In this document: positions 51,669 to 63,954 of the stretch, one piece after another
Numbering within the stretch: the first letter of the stretch is position 1
Layout: each line of letters starts with the position of its first letter
Assembly (NCBI RefSeq): GCF_026213295.1
Contig: NC_079425.1
Location: 14,370,004-14,434,003, forward strand
From: Gadus chalcogrammus
Taxonomy: Eukaryota; Chordata; Actinopteri; Gadiformes; Gadidae
DNA length: 64,000 nt
Direction of reading: 5' to 3'
Position numbers and translations under genes: made by a program
The notes under the pieces: generated by a model
Told to the model about the DNA's origin: nothing
What the model saw: the letters and a program-made list of their open reading frames with translations, nothing else
Databases searched by the model: none

Positions 51669-53608
51669 CAGACCCCCCAACCAGAAACGAATTGTGTAAA
51701 GATGTTTGTTAAGATGTTCTGGGGCGCTTTGTCTCTGTGCTGTTTGTTTGTGAAATGACACCTGGCAACCCTATGTTGCTCCCAGAGCAGAAGGAGAAGT
51801 CAAAGTAAGAGGAGTGGGGAGAGGAAGAAGCAGAACAGCAGGGATCTCTCTTTCCAGGGACTGCCCTATGTGCCATGACATTAAATAATAATGCTCATAG
51901 GTTAATGTGCCAGTGTAGGTGAATATCTACATATCTACAGAATAAAAGCCACGTCAAGGATGTAAGGCATTGTCATTCATCAGATATGTGTTGACAAACA
52001 GGGAGGTGTTGTGACGTAATTTTTTGCAATATTTTTTTGTAATAGGTACTTTTCAACCAGTGCAGAAGCTTTTTCCTCCATAATACTGTTAGTTTGGGGT
52101 GATGATGTGAATGCTCATTCAAACTGGTGTGGACCGAACAAGCAAACTCCAGTCGAATTGAAAACGGAGACCATGGTCTTCTTCCAGGTGCGCTCCTGGA
52201 TTGGTTTGCTGAAGATGTTAATGTCATCCCACTGAGTACAGGGAGACAAATACTTTACATTATGGTTTGAACGTACACTTATGCTGGAAACTGGAAATAA
52301 CACTATTCCGTCAGGTATACGTGAACTTTCAAAAGTGTCGCAGCCAGACATGGTGTATTCAGGAGAAAGCACTCATCGACATTTGTTTGGACAACTATAT
52401 AAGGCAATTGCTTGTGGTAACTCACAAAAACCCAGGCTAATTATTCAGTGACCGAATGGTGGATATGGGGTTATTTTAATATGCAATAACACCGAAGGGA
52501 ATTTAAATAACCTAGGACTGCAAAAAGTTGATGTTGCTCCATTATTATTGTAACTAGGAAGCGTTATTAAATTCTGTCCAGTATGAACCCTAACCAAATG
52601 AAAAGGCAACACAAATATCAACTTCACCCATGAATCTGAGTTTACCGAGCAAGTTTTGTAAGTGCTCTGGGATTAAGTAAAGTGGCTTAAAGACAGCTTC
52701 TACTTGCTTCATTTTTTAATTTTTTGTTACACTGTCCTGCCAAAGAGCTAATGCTCTCAGCTCATGCCAAAGTGTCCAATAGTGGGCAATGTTTTTTTTT
52801 TTACAAGAGCGTATCGAGGAAGGTGCAAGCAATTTGGGCAGGACAATTGGTTGCAGCCTGAGCTGTGATTGGGCAGATTGGTTGAATGGCGGAATGGTAA
52901 GCTCAATGGACCGAAGGCTGGCTGCTTACACAAAGCTGTTGGCAAACGGATGAGAGGGAGCGAGACCGTTGAAGGCAACGCATTGGGTCGGACTAGGTAT
53001 TCACCAAGAACTGAAACATCCATAACATGGCAGTAAAACTTATTTTTTAAGCAACAATCAGAATTATTTTTTGTCTGATATAAATTCTGCACAATGAAGT
53101 AACTTCAGGATATATGAATAAACACATATGTATTCCTTCCTTGATGGTTTTCTGGTGATAGATTTTACAGATTTAACATATCATGTTCTGCACTCTAGTT
53201 CAATTTGATGAACATTTTGTGAAATGCAGCATTAATTTGATGTATGTGGATATATCTTTCTGGTAATTTATTGATGGATGGATTTTGGATTTTTTTCCAC
53301 GATTTAACACAATGTATTCTCTGGTTCTTAGAGTAGTATAACTTTTAATCTGGTGTGACCCTAAGGTACCGAGGAATTGAGTGGTTTGCTATTAGTTAGC
53401 TCTAAAATATTAGATGAGTCCCTCTAACTTTAGAGGAATCCATTTTCTTTGCGTAATTAATTTTAATGGCACGCCGGTGTGACATTATTACTGTACTTAA
53501 GAAGCCGGCGCTACATTTAAAGTGCTTCTCCATTAACAAGTTGCCAGGAGACTCGTTTTAGTGTTGGACGGCTGGAGGGCCCTAGAAGTTATGTGAGGTG
53601 AATTGATT

Positions 53609-53647
53609 TGTGTGTGTGTGTGTACGTGTGTGTGTGTGTACGTGTGT

Positions 53648-53706
<59 letters not shown>

Positions 53707-53754
53707 TGTGTGTGTGTGTGTGAGTGTGAGTGTGAGAGAGAGAGAGAGAGAGAG
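53609..53754. repeat. Compound (TG)n-(GA)n microsatellite
   Basis: A TG run with TACG and GAGTG interruptions passes into about ten GA units at 53733-53754. It lies 1.0 kb upstream of the last gpc5 exon. Confidence 0.97.
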
Positions 53755-54759
53755 CCCTGCTCTGAGGGTACCCTGTAGCGAGATAGTGTGCTCTCTCCAA
53801 ATGGCTGTGTTTGGACCTCTCGTGCAGTGATCAATATACAACTAACTTCAGGCCACAGTCACATACCCGATGTATAAGGAAGACATCAGTGCAAGCCAGG
53901 TTAAAAGCTACAAATCTATGATGAAAATCTTGCCTATAAGTCAAATACATTCATGTTGTTTTGTTTATGTGTGATGTTGCATTTTATAAAACTAAACAAT
54001 GAATGTTGATTCAAATAATAATAATGATAATAATGATATCCTATTCTATCCTATTGATTGTATTATATTGAAAACTATCAATCAGTTGTTAAAGGATTAC
54101 TTTGTTGTTTTACAACCTGAACCCTATTTTCACATCATTTTGGGTATAAGTGACTAAAGCGCATTCTTTTCTATTTTTTTGGTCTGTCCACATTAGTCAC
54201 TTAAAACTTGGAATAAAGGATCAAGGTTGAACAGTCCCAAAATGTTCCTTTCAGGAATAAGGTAATTGTATCAATTTGATAGTAATAACAAATTCCATAT
54301 AAAGCTCTGGTCGGAGTTATAAGTGCTCAATTATCAATCATAAAAATGTATTCAACAGCAATTTTAATTTTCCATCTGATGAAGGAGAAGTCTGTGGAAC
54401 AGGATAACTGTAATTTCAGGGGGGGAGAATAATAGGATAACTAACTAACTTTCATTGATTCAGGTAAAAGGTGTTCAGCAACTGGCATACTTTCAGAAAT
54501 TACTTCAGCAAAACTTTAGCTGGAAATAAGAACTTGAAGGTTCATTTTCTGTTTGTTCTCTAGACTTATTTCAAAGCTTTGAATTGTGTTTTTCGAAATC
54601 ACTTCTATGGGACACGCATTAGTCTGCCCATTACGTGTCTTTGTGTCTGTGTGTGTATGTGTGTTAGGTTTGGTTTTGCACACACTCGATGGACGGTCTA
54701 TCCCTGTATTTAAGATGTCCCTCTTAAGCTCTAACACCTACTACGTGCTCCCTCCTCAG

Positions 54760-54926
54760 TGGCTCCAGACGTGGACGGCACCCTGCGGGGTGTCCCCCAA
54801 CCAGACAGCGAGGACCATGGCCCGGAGAGCAGCGGTACCAGCACCCATGCAGGACGGAGTGCGCCTGTCCTGGCTCTCATATTGACTGGTCTACACATCC
54901 TGCTGGTGTTCAAACAGACACCCTGA
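54760..54926 (+). CDS. gpc5: Glypican-5, last coding exon (GPI-anchor signal and stop)
   Basis: The acceptor 'ctccctcctcag' ends at 54759. The exon adds two bases to the single base left by the 11.4-kb exon, completing a Leu codon, and then reads 54 more residues to a TGA at 54924-54926. The order is a polar acidic stretch (APDVDGTLRG, then PQPDSEDHGPESSG), a small-residue zone suited to the GPI cleavage site (about S24-S28 of the exon), a polar spacer (THAGRS), and a hydrophobic tail of about 17 residues (APVLALILTGLHILLVF) ending KQTP. That is the architecture of a glypican C-terminus: the tail is removed and a GPI anchor attached, placing the proteoglycan on the outer cell surface. Length from the Arg-rich site to the end, about 64 residues, is close to what I recall for glypican-5. 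Sequence after the SG region is poorly conserved in the family, so the link rests on phase, position and architecture. Confidence 0.8.
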
Positions 54927-55640
54927 GTTTGAAACATGACAAAAGCTCCCGTTTAATGACTCGACACGCCCGAATGAAACTAGGACCAATCACAGTGAAT
55001 CCCCAGGATGGCAGCACAAAGGGGGTCACAACAGGGCAGGGGAGAGGGATATAACTTATGTTGCAACAGCAAGCTGTATGTTGCGACACCGGCACGATGG
55101 GAACGTCTCCATGAACAATGTTTTGGAGCGCGCTGGCGTTGATGCGTTGAACCAGTCGAAGTCATGGCCCACAGTCGACCGGCAAGCACAGGGCGATGGA
55201 AAATGTATATTTTATATAAAACTATTAATTTAACTGTATTTCAAGTTCTATGATAAGATGACTATATACATGTATCAGAAGTTAATGCACTTTTTCTTTT
55301 CTTTTTTCATAAAGCTGTTAAACTGTAGAACTGAAGTGCATTTTTACTAACGTACAATACAGACTATAACATGGTTAACCACAGCCTATTTCTGTTCGCC
55401 TTAATCGTCCCGTTTACCTGCCCTTCCTGACTGTTGACTTTGCTGTAATGTCTTCAAAAGAAAAACATGGAATTGATATGCAACGTAAAAGTACAAAAAT
55501 ATCTATATTATTGCAAGTCTGTATAAAAGATTAACTGCTTTTTTCTTTTTCTTTCTTATTCCTTTCGACTTCCGAGATAGGAGTGTCAGACCAGGCCGTC
55601 GTCGTCTCTGATAGCGGAGCAGCTCTTCACACTAATTAAA
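54927..55640 (+). other. gpc5: Probable gpc5 3' UTR; candidate poly(A) signal ATTAAA at 55635-55640
   Basis: After the stop codon the sequence becomes AT-rich, with several T-rich runs (55289-55307, 55538-55560). No canonical AATAAA is found before the GA array at 55.69 kb. The ATTAAA variant at 55635-55640 and a weaker CATAAA near 55308 are the only candidates I see, so the transcript end is uncertain. Confidence 0.4.
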
Positions 55641-55684
55641 TGGCTACATTTGAATGTGGAAATTGAACCGCTGGGCCGAGAGTC

Positions 55685-55980
<296 letters not shown>

Positions 55981-56164
55981 CTTCTTACTCCTTTAGAAAT
56001 ACGTCCATTTCCCCAGGAGTCCATTATCCTGCTGCTCCTCTCCCCCGCGGGTCTGGGTGTCAGGTGATAGCGATGGCTCCTCCCCCCCCCCCCATCTTCC
56101 TTCGCAACCATTCCAATCACCACCCAACACCACACGGGCACGCCACTCAGACACTAGGCTGCAG

Positions 56165-56345
56165 GGGGAGGGAGAGGGGAGAGAGAGAGCGTGTAAGAGA
56201 GAGAGAAAGCAATAAGCAGATAGATAGAACACTGGGGGAGATAGTGTGAGGGAGAGCAGCTGAGGGAGTTAGAGAGAGAGAGTTTGAGAGAGAGATGGAG
56301 AGAGGGGGGGAACAAGGGCGATAGCCGCAGCGAGGGAGAATGATG
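56165..56345. repeat. Irregular GA-rich purine zone
   Basis: GGGAG and GAGA blocks with unique interruptions, no fixed period. Frames through it are low-complexity. Confidence 0.8.
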
Positions 56346-56559
56346 GAGAATACAGAGCACAGGACAGTGAAACATGGAGAAAGAGATATTTGTTTTCACC
56401 AAGGTTGTTTTTCAGAGGCGTCTTGGTTGTTAACGCAGCCAGGCTTCGGTTTAGAGGCTCAACAGTGCAGGGAATAAACACTGCGGTGGTGGTGCCGTGG
56501 TGGTGTTAAGACTCATGCTCTCTGGTGAGTTGGTTCCACCCTCACCACCTCTCACTATA

Positions 56560-56830
56560 CCCCTTGTTGACCTCCAGGTATCACGTTGAGTCATTACAAG
56601 CAATATCATAATCTACCCATTAGTGACATCACAAGTGCGAGTTTCCACCCAGTTGTAGGTTGTGTAGATCAGCCCTACCAGTTGGACCAGTCCACAGGCT
56701 GGTAAGTATATTTACCCATCAAACATCTGGGTAGACACTCCTACTTGTGATGTCACTAATGGGTTCATTTTGACATGGCTTGGAACGGCTAATAAACATC
56801 ACAGCTGGTGGTAAAATATAGGCTCTTTAA
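56560..56830. mobile_element. Foldback MITE, same family as the 16.5-kb element
   Basis: The arms pair around 'attagtgacatcacaagt' (left, near 56620) and 'acttgtgatgtcactaat' (right, near 56742), extending outward to 'ctccaggt...' and inward to the 'cacccag'/'ctgggta' blocks. The right end, read in reverse complement, starts TTAAAGAGCCTATATTTTAC followed by CACCAGCTGTG, matching the order seen at 16.5 kb. It is more diverged than that copy, especially in the left arm. Confidence 0.75.
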
Positions 56831-56920
56831 CATCGATGAGGGTAAGAAATTATATCGTTCATCCTTTTATAGACATTACACCACAGGGCGAAATAATCAA
56901 AATCAATAAACAACAAACTA

Positions 56921-57487
56921 AGGCCCTGTCCACACGGGTGAATACTATCTTTTCCCCTCTGTTTTTCTTTGATGCGTTTCAGGAATATCTCCGTAAAGAC
57001 GGACTCATTGCAAAAACGCATCGAGCTGGAGAAATGCTGTAGTACATATTCAAGGCGCTGGTTCTCCACAAAAAAAACTGGAGCGCATCCAGCCTGCACG
57101 CATCCAGCTTGCGCGCTGTATACAAACATTCAATCGAGGAGGAGATTAAACCTTTTAAATTGGGCAGAAATTCTTTTTAATGCTCAGTTAGTAATTCAAT
57201 TTACCAAGGGGCTGTATTTAAAGCTATACAAATAATACAAAAAAATAAATAAAACTAACGTCTCCAAGCTGGTGGGGGGGCGATGACGTCATCATTTGCG
57301 TTTCAGGCGTCCACACGAATCCTAACAGGAAGCCGCAGAGGTCCGTTTTTATTTGAAACCACCCTGGGACCTGCTTTCAGAAAAGTGTGTTTTCGGGCAC
57401 CGGATCCGCCGGATCCTTCTGGACAGTCGGCCCAAAAGCACAAGACTTATGCGGTTTCACCAAAAAATTCAGTGTGGACGGGGCCTG
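56921..57487. mobile_element. hAT-like non-autonomous element with GGCCC(T/C)GTCCACAC ends
   Basis: The left end AGGCCCTGTCCACACGGG and the reverse complement of the right end, CAGGCCCCGTCCACAC, form short inverted termini of a type very common in fish. The body of about 567 bp contains 'gatgcgtttcaggaatatctccg' and 'tgacgtcatcatttgcgttt'-style segments and no transposase. Matching 8-bp target duplications are not evident. Confidence 0.7.
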
Positions 57488-57610
57488 AGACACTCAGGTC
57501 GAGATCAGATGAGATGTGTTCACAGAGATGCACCTTGGATCCCTTTCAGGCAATAATCTGCAACCGCATGTGATCAATTTTAAACTTTATGCCAGTAAAC
57601 TGTTTTAAGA

Positions 57611-57768
57611 GGGGGCTCACCGGGCAGAGTGCGTACCATATAGGCTCAGTCCTAAACCCAGCGACGCGGGTTCGAGTCCTGCACGTGGTCATTTGCTACA
57701 TGTCCTCCCATACCTTCCTCTCTATCTCACTCTATAATAAAGCATTAAAATAAATCTTAAAAAAAAAA
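57611..57768 (+). mobile_element. tRNA-derived SINE with poly(A) tail
   Basis: An A-box-like start (GGGGGCTCACCGGGCAGAGTG) is followed by a perfect B box GGTTCGAGTCC at 57669-57679, about 40 bp downstream. After the tRNA head come 'tttgctacatgtcctcccat', a C/T-rich segment, 'ctataataaagcattaaaat' and an A-rich tail (57759-57768). All parts of a short fish SINE are present in order. It lies 120 bp after the hAT-like element. Confidence 0.85.
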
Positions 57769-58350
57769 GTAAAAAACTGTTTTTAAGAGAAGATAAAAGT
57801 GATTGTGGAACTTCTTTTAAACCAAACTATTACCATTTTATGTTCTTTAGACATTCTAAAGTAAAACCAGTGAGTAATGGCATAGAAAATCATCTGTCTT
57901 TAATATACAATTTATCACATAGTGTAGAATATATTGTATATATACTATTATATATTCTAGTATACATTTTATAATACAGAGTATACTATAATATATCTCC
58001 CTCATATTTTATCATCTGAATAGGCTTTGAGGATGGGATCTGCTTGTTAGCTGGAGGCATTTGGACCTCAATTTCGTGGTTTATAAAAGGCAGCTTTCAA
58101 CATAGAAATGTTCTGAAGAGTTTGAGTCTATGCAGCAACCTTGCTATCAATATGAAGACATATTCCTTTCATACATTCATAGATCAGACAGAAGCCGACC
58201 TTCATTGAGTCCTTTCAACAAACCTCTGTAGTAGTAATAGTAGTGATTAGCTAGCCAATGTTCGTAAAAGTAGGGACAATCAGCCAAAGAGTCGGCAAAA
58301 AGATGGATCAGTCTGAGGTACCCACTAGGTGACTTGGGATGCTTGACCAA

Positions 58351-58392
58351 AGGAGGAGGAGGAGGAGGAGGAGGAGAAGGAAAAAAGGAGAA
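58351..58392. repeat. (GGA)n trinucleotide repeat
   Basis: About nine to ten GGA units followed by GAAGGAAAAAAGGAG. Arg-rich or Pro-rich frames here are artefacts. Confidence 0.92.
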
Positions 58393-60284
58393 GGGGATCA
58401 CCCGATAAAAAACTGGGAAGAGTTCTCTGTGGGATCATGTAGGTGTTGCTGGTATCAACTGAAGGGGCAGCTGGGGAGACTTCAGGTTTATGTAACCCAG
58501 GAAGGAAAGTTTATGTTGGGGATCATGGCATGAGGTCAAACCGTGTTGATGCAGTAGTGAACGTCATCGCTGAAGGTGCCTTAACTTGCGGCAAAAGACA
58601 TGCTGCCTAGGTGATCCACTCCCCTGATCTTTTGGTGAGGTGGATCTTTAAAAATCGTAAGCCTCACGTTTTGAACCAAGTTTTAACATGATGTCACTAT
58701 TAGAGTAAAAGAGGTGCAAGTTGTTATCACTCAACTGGGTATTAATTTTTCACTATAAGCTAGCCCTTTCCTGACATCTAATTGAGATACGGATTAGGTA
58801 AAAATGGCCCCCTGAAATTACATTAAAGTGACGAAAAACAGAAAAGCCATTCTCCATTTCCAGCCTAAAGTGCAGACCCTATCAGGATACATCTGTTCAA
58901 CAGAAAAACAGTGAAAAAGGGTTTGGTTATTGGACTGTGTTGTAGCTGCTGAGTGAAGTGCTGTTTGATTAAAGGGGTCAAGACCTCAACCCATAGGAAC
59001 CGAGTCTAATCGAGACAGCTAATCCTGGTCCATAAGTTTATGTATCTCGGAGTTCCTGCTGTCTCAGGAAATAAACGTATTAGAAAGTGGATCGGAACGG
59101 GCTAAACAATGACGAATATTGCCAGACCTTTCAATAGACCTGGGATATATGGACAAAATACTGTATGCTGGTGATTTTTCAAGATGTGTTGGTGCTGGTA
59201 CTTTCGATTGTGTTGTACATAACACAAATAGCTATTGTCTCAAACGGTTGCACTCTAATTCCACGTTTTTTGTCCTGCAATACTTGCAATGTGTAACCCA
59301 TTTTGTATTTCTTGAATAAAAATAGAAGAAACTTCATATTCCTTTGCTAGCTGAGCTAAATGGTTGCGATGGCGAGGCGGCTGTTTTTTCTTTTTCATCG
59401 GACGAGATAGTGGCACCCGGAGGGATCCCTGCTAGGGGCCAGTTGCCGAGCACTGCAAGCGAACACTGGAATTAATTTCATATTCCCAGCGAGCTTCTGC
59501 CTATCACACAAAATGATAACCACGACCTTGACAACCGCTAACACACACCAGCGCCACCGAATCCGGTGTGCAGCGCACATAGATAAAAGGGTAACCATAG
59601 AGTTTACATTGTGGCCACAACACACAGTGTGTGCATCAAAAGATTCACACAATGTTCTTTTCTTTCAGCTTGGGCCTTTTAAAAGTTCCACTCATTCCCT
59701 TAGAAAATAGTCCTACAGGCGTCCAACGTAAGAGAAGATTTTCTCTGGTATATCATCTACGAAACTTGGTCCTGATAAAGTTTAGGCTCAATAATCATCT
59801 TAGCAATCCAACAGCTAACCAACCGAGTATATAACTGTACACCAACACTGTCGATCCATTCAGTCTCTACAGATTAAATAGTGTGTACACACACACCTCT
59901 TTTTACACTGGATATAAATATATTTACACATTTTTAGGGCTCCTTCGAAAAACACATGAACCCTATTGTATTCTTGAGTATTATCAAGGTTATTTTATTT
60001 GTTTGAAGTTCGCATGGCCAAACTGAGGCCTTTCTCCAATGCAGGCCGAGTCTTGAAAGTGGTACACACATAATTTCTCAAAAGTCAGTTTTGATGGTGG
60101 ATTTGACCAAGTATAATTTAGAAACATGGTTGGCGTTTATTCGTATGTTTAATACGAATAAACCAGTTTATAAGGCATGCAAATGCCATTTTACTATACC
60201 TACTAAGCTCCCAATATCTGCCACGTATGGAAGACTGTTCCTTCTCAAATTATAGTGTAATTTGTCAATCTGCCCTACATAGCA

Positions 60285-60360
60285 AGTATTGTAGTGGATT
60301 GGGGTTGGCCACATGAACATGGGGTCGCTGGTCCGAGTCCGACCTCGACCAGCCATACTG
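60285..60360 (+). mobile_element. tRNA-like SINE head fragment
   Basis: The A-box-like GTAGTGGATTGGGGTTGG (60290-60307) and B-box-like GGTCCGAGTCC (60329-60339) are at tRNA spacing, with 'gccacatgaacatggggtcg' between. No SINE body or tail is obvious downstream. It could be a decayed tRNA pseudogene instead. Confidence 0.45.
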
Positions 60361-60485
60361 TGAGACATTGAATGAAATCAAATAATGTATACATTCATTA
60401 GGTCACCATACTCGTCATACTGTAGGACCCTTCATTGTTGCTTTCAACTATATTTACATATATAGTATATGCTTTTTCTGCTGCA

Positions 60486-60596
60486 GCATATATATATTTT
60501 ATTTATATATAGATATAGATATATATTTTATATACTTATGTTCTCTCTCTCTCTCTATATATATATATTTATATACATAGATATATATTTGCTTCA
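60486..60596. repeat. AT-rich 'tatata' tract
   Basis: Irregular TATA/GATATA repeats with a short CT run at 60541-60556. The opposed 'ctgctgcagcatatatata' near 60479 and 'tatatatttgcttcagcag' near 60600 suggest a weak palindrome of about 120 bp. Confidence 0.7.
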
Positions 60597-61201
60597 GCAG
60601 AAAATGCTTCTGTCGCTCTTGTTATTCTTAAGGGCAGTCGGAGTGAAAAAAGACTGTTGATGTTGTCTCCTCTCCTCCTCCACCCCCTGCCCCCAGATCA
60701 GCTGATAACACTCTAGAACAGGAGCTGCAGGGAACCCTCTGACCCCATCTCTATATCACCACACCTTATCTCTCTCCTTCGCTCCCATGTCCTCCTCCTC
60801 CTCCCTTCACCCCTCCCCCTGTCCCCCATCCATCCTCCTCTTCCCCACTCTTCCTATCTCTTATTTTTCTGTTTAGCTTCCTCCCTCTCTCCCCTGACTC
60901 TCTCTATGGGTGTCTATCTCTCTCTCTTGCTGTATTTCTTTACCCAAACGCGATCCATCAACAAACCCAAACCCACTCCACGGTTCTTTGTTCAATGGTT
61001 GCCTGTGTAAATACTGCCGCAACCACCACTCAGTTTGGTTCGAGGCAGCGTAGGCTCTGCCAAGGCTCCATCAGATTCACCACAACTTGGAATTCAGATC
61101 AGACACCAGTCGTTTCAAAAGCTATTGCAGAATTCGATGTCAAATCCATCCAACAATAAGTGCTCATCATAGGAGGCATTACGTCTATGATTGTTTAATT
61201 A

Positions 61202-61258
61202 TTTAACTATCTATCTGTCTGTCTGTCTGTCTCTCTGTTTATCTCTCACTCGATATAT
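61202..61258. repeat. Short (CTGT)n and (ATCT)n tract
   Basis: Four to five CTGT units within a CT-rich context, immediately before the next GA array. Confidence 0.7.
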
Positions 61259-61265
61259 CTATGTC

Positions 61266-61266
<1 letters not shown>

Positions 61267-61362
<96 letters not shown>
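61267..61362. repeat. (GA)48 microsatellite
   Basis: A pure GA run of about 96 bp, adjacent to copy 2 of the 98-bp duplicated segment. Confidence 0.97.
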
Positions 61363-61363
<1 letters not shown>

Positions 61364-61364
<1 letters not shown>

Positions 61365-61461
61365 CGCGCAAGGGAGGGGGATGGAGGGGATTGAGGAGGG
61401 AGATAAAGAGTGAGAGGAGAGACTGGAGGAGGAGCAGAAGTCAAGGGAGAAAACTCATCTT
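61364..61461 (+). repeat. 98-bp duplicated segment, copy 2
   Basis: Near-identical to 55883-55980 (one substitution). It is followed here by three 'agagacat' units (61462-61487) and GA-rich sequence, unlike the right flank of copy 1. Confidence 0.95.
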
Positions 61462-61777
61462 AGAGACATAGAGACATAGAGACATAGAGAGCGAGAGAGA
61501 GAGTTAACAGAGTCAGGTCATTTCTGGGCCCAGCCAGGCCCAGCCGGACGGTCCTGGTTTCGGCCCAGGCAGTGGCTGAGGGGAGAGTGAGCGGTTACTC
61601 TGTTGTCTGTGACACATACTAATAGAGGCACTGAGCGGCACTGAGGCGTAGCGGGGTCGCCAGGGAGAGAGCTCCGGACCTGAGAGGGGTGTCAGCGGAG
61701 ACATCATGCTGGCAGGAAGGTTCTGCTGTGGTTCTCCCTATTTATGCAGAGCCCCGAGAGAACCCAGGGGAGGGCAG

Positions 61778-61940
<163 letters not shown>

Positions 61941-62908
61941 AAGGGAGTCATCTTGATTTATTGGAAAAGCTGCCCAATCCTCTGGGTGGGCAGGATTGAC
62001 TGCTGTAGATATTAAATAAATGTATGTTGCTGCTCTTCAGCTGTGAATAACGGCAACCGGCTAAGTCTAGGGTAAGGGTTGCTGGTGTTAGCTTTAGGCG
62101 GAGGATTAAATGTAATTGTCACGACTCATTTATGAAAGGCAATCAGACATTAATAAGCCGAGAAAACCCAGAGATGGAGAATCAGAGGTGTTGAGCTAGG
62201 ATTATTGTAAAAGCATCTCTTATCCAGGTAATTTCTGACGGACATTGAGTGCTTGCAAGTTAGCCTTCAGGCAGGAACATCACGTAGCGCTTTAGTAACA
62301 TAATTCAGCTCCTGCATTGGTGAACAAGCAAGCAAGTGTAAGGGACTGTGACTCTGTGTCAACAGACGCCAAACAGTGAAACAAACATGGATAGTGGCCT
62401 GGTTTGTTTGAGTGTATCACACAAGGTTTAGGGAAGGTCGCACATAAAGTGGATCTGCTCCCTTGGTGGAGAGGACGGTTTAGATTCCTTTTAAAGTGCT
62501 GCACGTTCATTCATTAGCTCCTTTTGGGGTTCGGCCCGTTTAATTGGCAAACTCTTAAGGGAGTGTAAATTGAAAAGCGAGATTTAATTTCATAAGACTA
62601 TTTCCAAAGGGATTCCTCTGTCTCACATGCCCTCAGCCTATTACTTGTCTTGGATAAAGCAATTACAACGCAGCACTGGTAAGGACCCGGCTTTGCTGAG
62701 TGTGTAAGCAGCCGGCTCTGATCCCATGCAATGCAGTACACCCTCCTGCTTTCACAGATCAGACTTTGAAGAGTTTTATCGATAGGGAGGGTTGCTGAAA
62801 AGGGATCGTATTCGCAGCTGATGTACTTTTATTTTCTAGTTGTGTTGCTGTTAACACTGGAATACATTGAAGATACAAAGATGGGATGCACCAGAGTCAC
62901 CCACATTC

Positions 62909-62958
62909 ACACACACACACACACACACGCACACACATACTCACACACAAACACATAC
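62909..62958. repeat. Short (CA)n microsatellite
   Basis: About 18-20 CA units with GCA and TACTCA interruptions. Confidence 0.9.
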
Positions 62959-63317
62959 AATTATAATGCATTTATTATGTACTGATTACCTGTTAACTGA
63001 AGAGACACATTTTTTTTAACATTAAGCACCCAATTTCCAATCTAACACCTTTTGATGAAATTTTTTATGGATTTCTTGTGATTCACAATTGGTATTCTCA
63101 CCTAGTACGTCCTTATGCTGGATAACTAATTGTATGTATAGTAAGTCAACCTCATCTGTGCTCAGAACTGATTATCAGCATTAAAATATAGAACAATAGA
63201 ACAAAGAAGCTTATTTCTGGTTATTGCACAATATCCCAAAGTTTCCCCAGTTACACAGATACAAACACACAAATATACGCACAAACGCACGGATATACGC
63301 AGACACCAAAAGACAGA

Positions 63318-63502
63318 AACACACACACACATACACACAGACACCACACACATACACACAGACACAGACACGCACATGCACACACACAGAGCATACATAC
63401 ACACACACACACACACACACACATACGCCACACACACACACAAACTCACACATACACTTGCACACTTGCACACACACACACGCACACACACAAACACACA
63501 CA
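63318..63502. repeat. Imperfect CA-rich tract
   Basis: About 185 bp of CA with frequent GACA, CATGCA and TTGCA interruptions; the purest section is 63400-63422. Opposed Cys-Val and His-Thr frames are artefacts. Confidence 0.9.
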
Positions 63503-63651
63503 CCAGTTGCTAACAGGCTGCCACATAAACCCATGTCAGCGGAAAGCATTCTGTTACTCTGCAGAGGATCTGTTGAAAGAATAAACTCACACATACACTA
63601 AAACAGCCCTGCTCCGGTTGAGCTGACAGGCAAGAGAGAGTTGTTACCGCG

Positions 63652-63713
63652 CCAATAACACGCGCACGTGTGCCATGAAGCACACGAAGCACACGAGAAA
63701 TCCATATAAATAG
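63652..63713 (+). promoter_or_regulatory. Candidate core promoter: CCAAT, CACGTG and TATA boxes
   Basis: CCAAT at 63652-63656, a palindromic E-box CACGTG at 63665-63670 and a consensus TATAAATAG at 63705-63713 lie in the usual order. A TATA box here would place a start near 63735, putting CCAAT at about -80. Each motif alone is common by chance; the combination with the downstream ATG and donor is what makes it worth noting. Confidence 0.3.
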
Positions 63714-63883
63714 CTTGTTTAAAGGAGAGGTGCGCATAGAGTTTAGTAGCAAAGCGGGCAGAATATACACAGATTGAATATTTCCTCTTTAGCCTCAAAA
63801 TTATAATCCTCTATTGATACTTTAGGACGTGTTCTTGCTGAGTGATGATCGTCTGCGTCAGATGAGGCAAATTTCGAGAGACC

Positions 63884-63954
63884 ATGGCGATGGTTACCCG
63901 CCTCTTCTTTCTGATATATTTCTGCAGACTGCTGACTGACATTTTATGGCCCTC
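63884..63954 (+). CDS. Speculative first coding exon with signal-peptide-like start
   Basis: An ATG in good context (gagaccATGG) opens a frame beginning MAMVTR and continuing with a hydrophobic core (LFFLIYFCRLL), which looks like a secretory signal. The frame reaches CCCTC/GTGAGT, a consensus splice donor at 63955; without splicing it would meet a TGA at once. The exon would carry 23 codons plus two bases. A tiny upstream frame (63845-63865) and an overlapping 25-codon frame from 63862 also exist. I do not recognise the protein. In mammals the next gene after glypican-5 is glypican-6, but this start does not resemble what I recall of glypican-6. It could also be chance. Confidence 0.2.
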
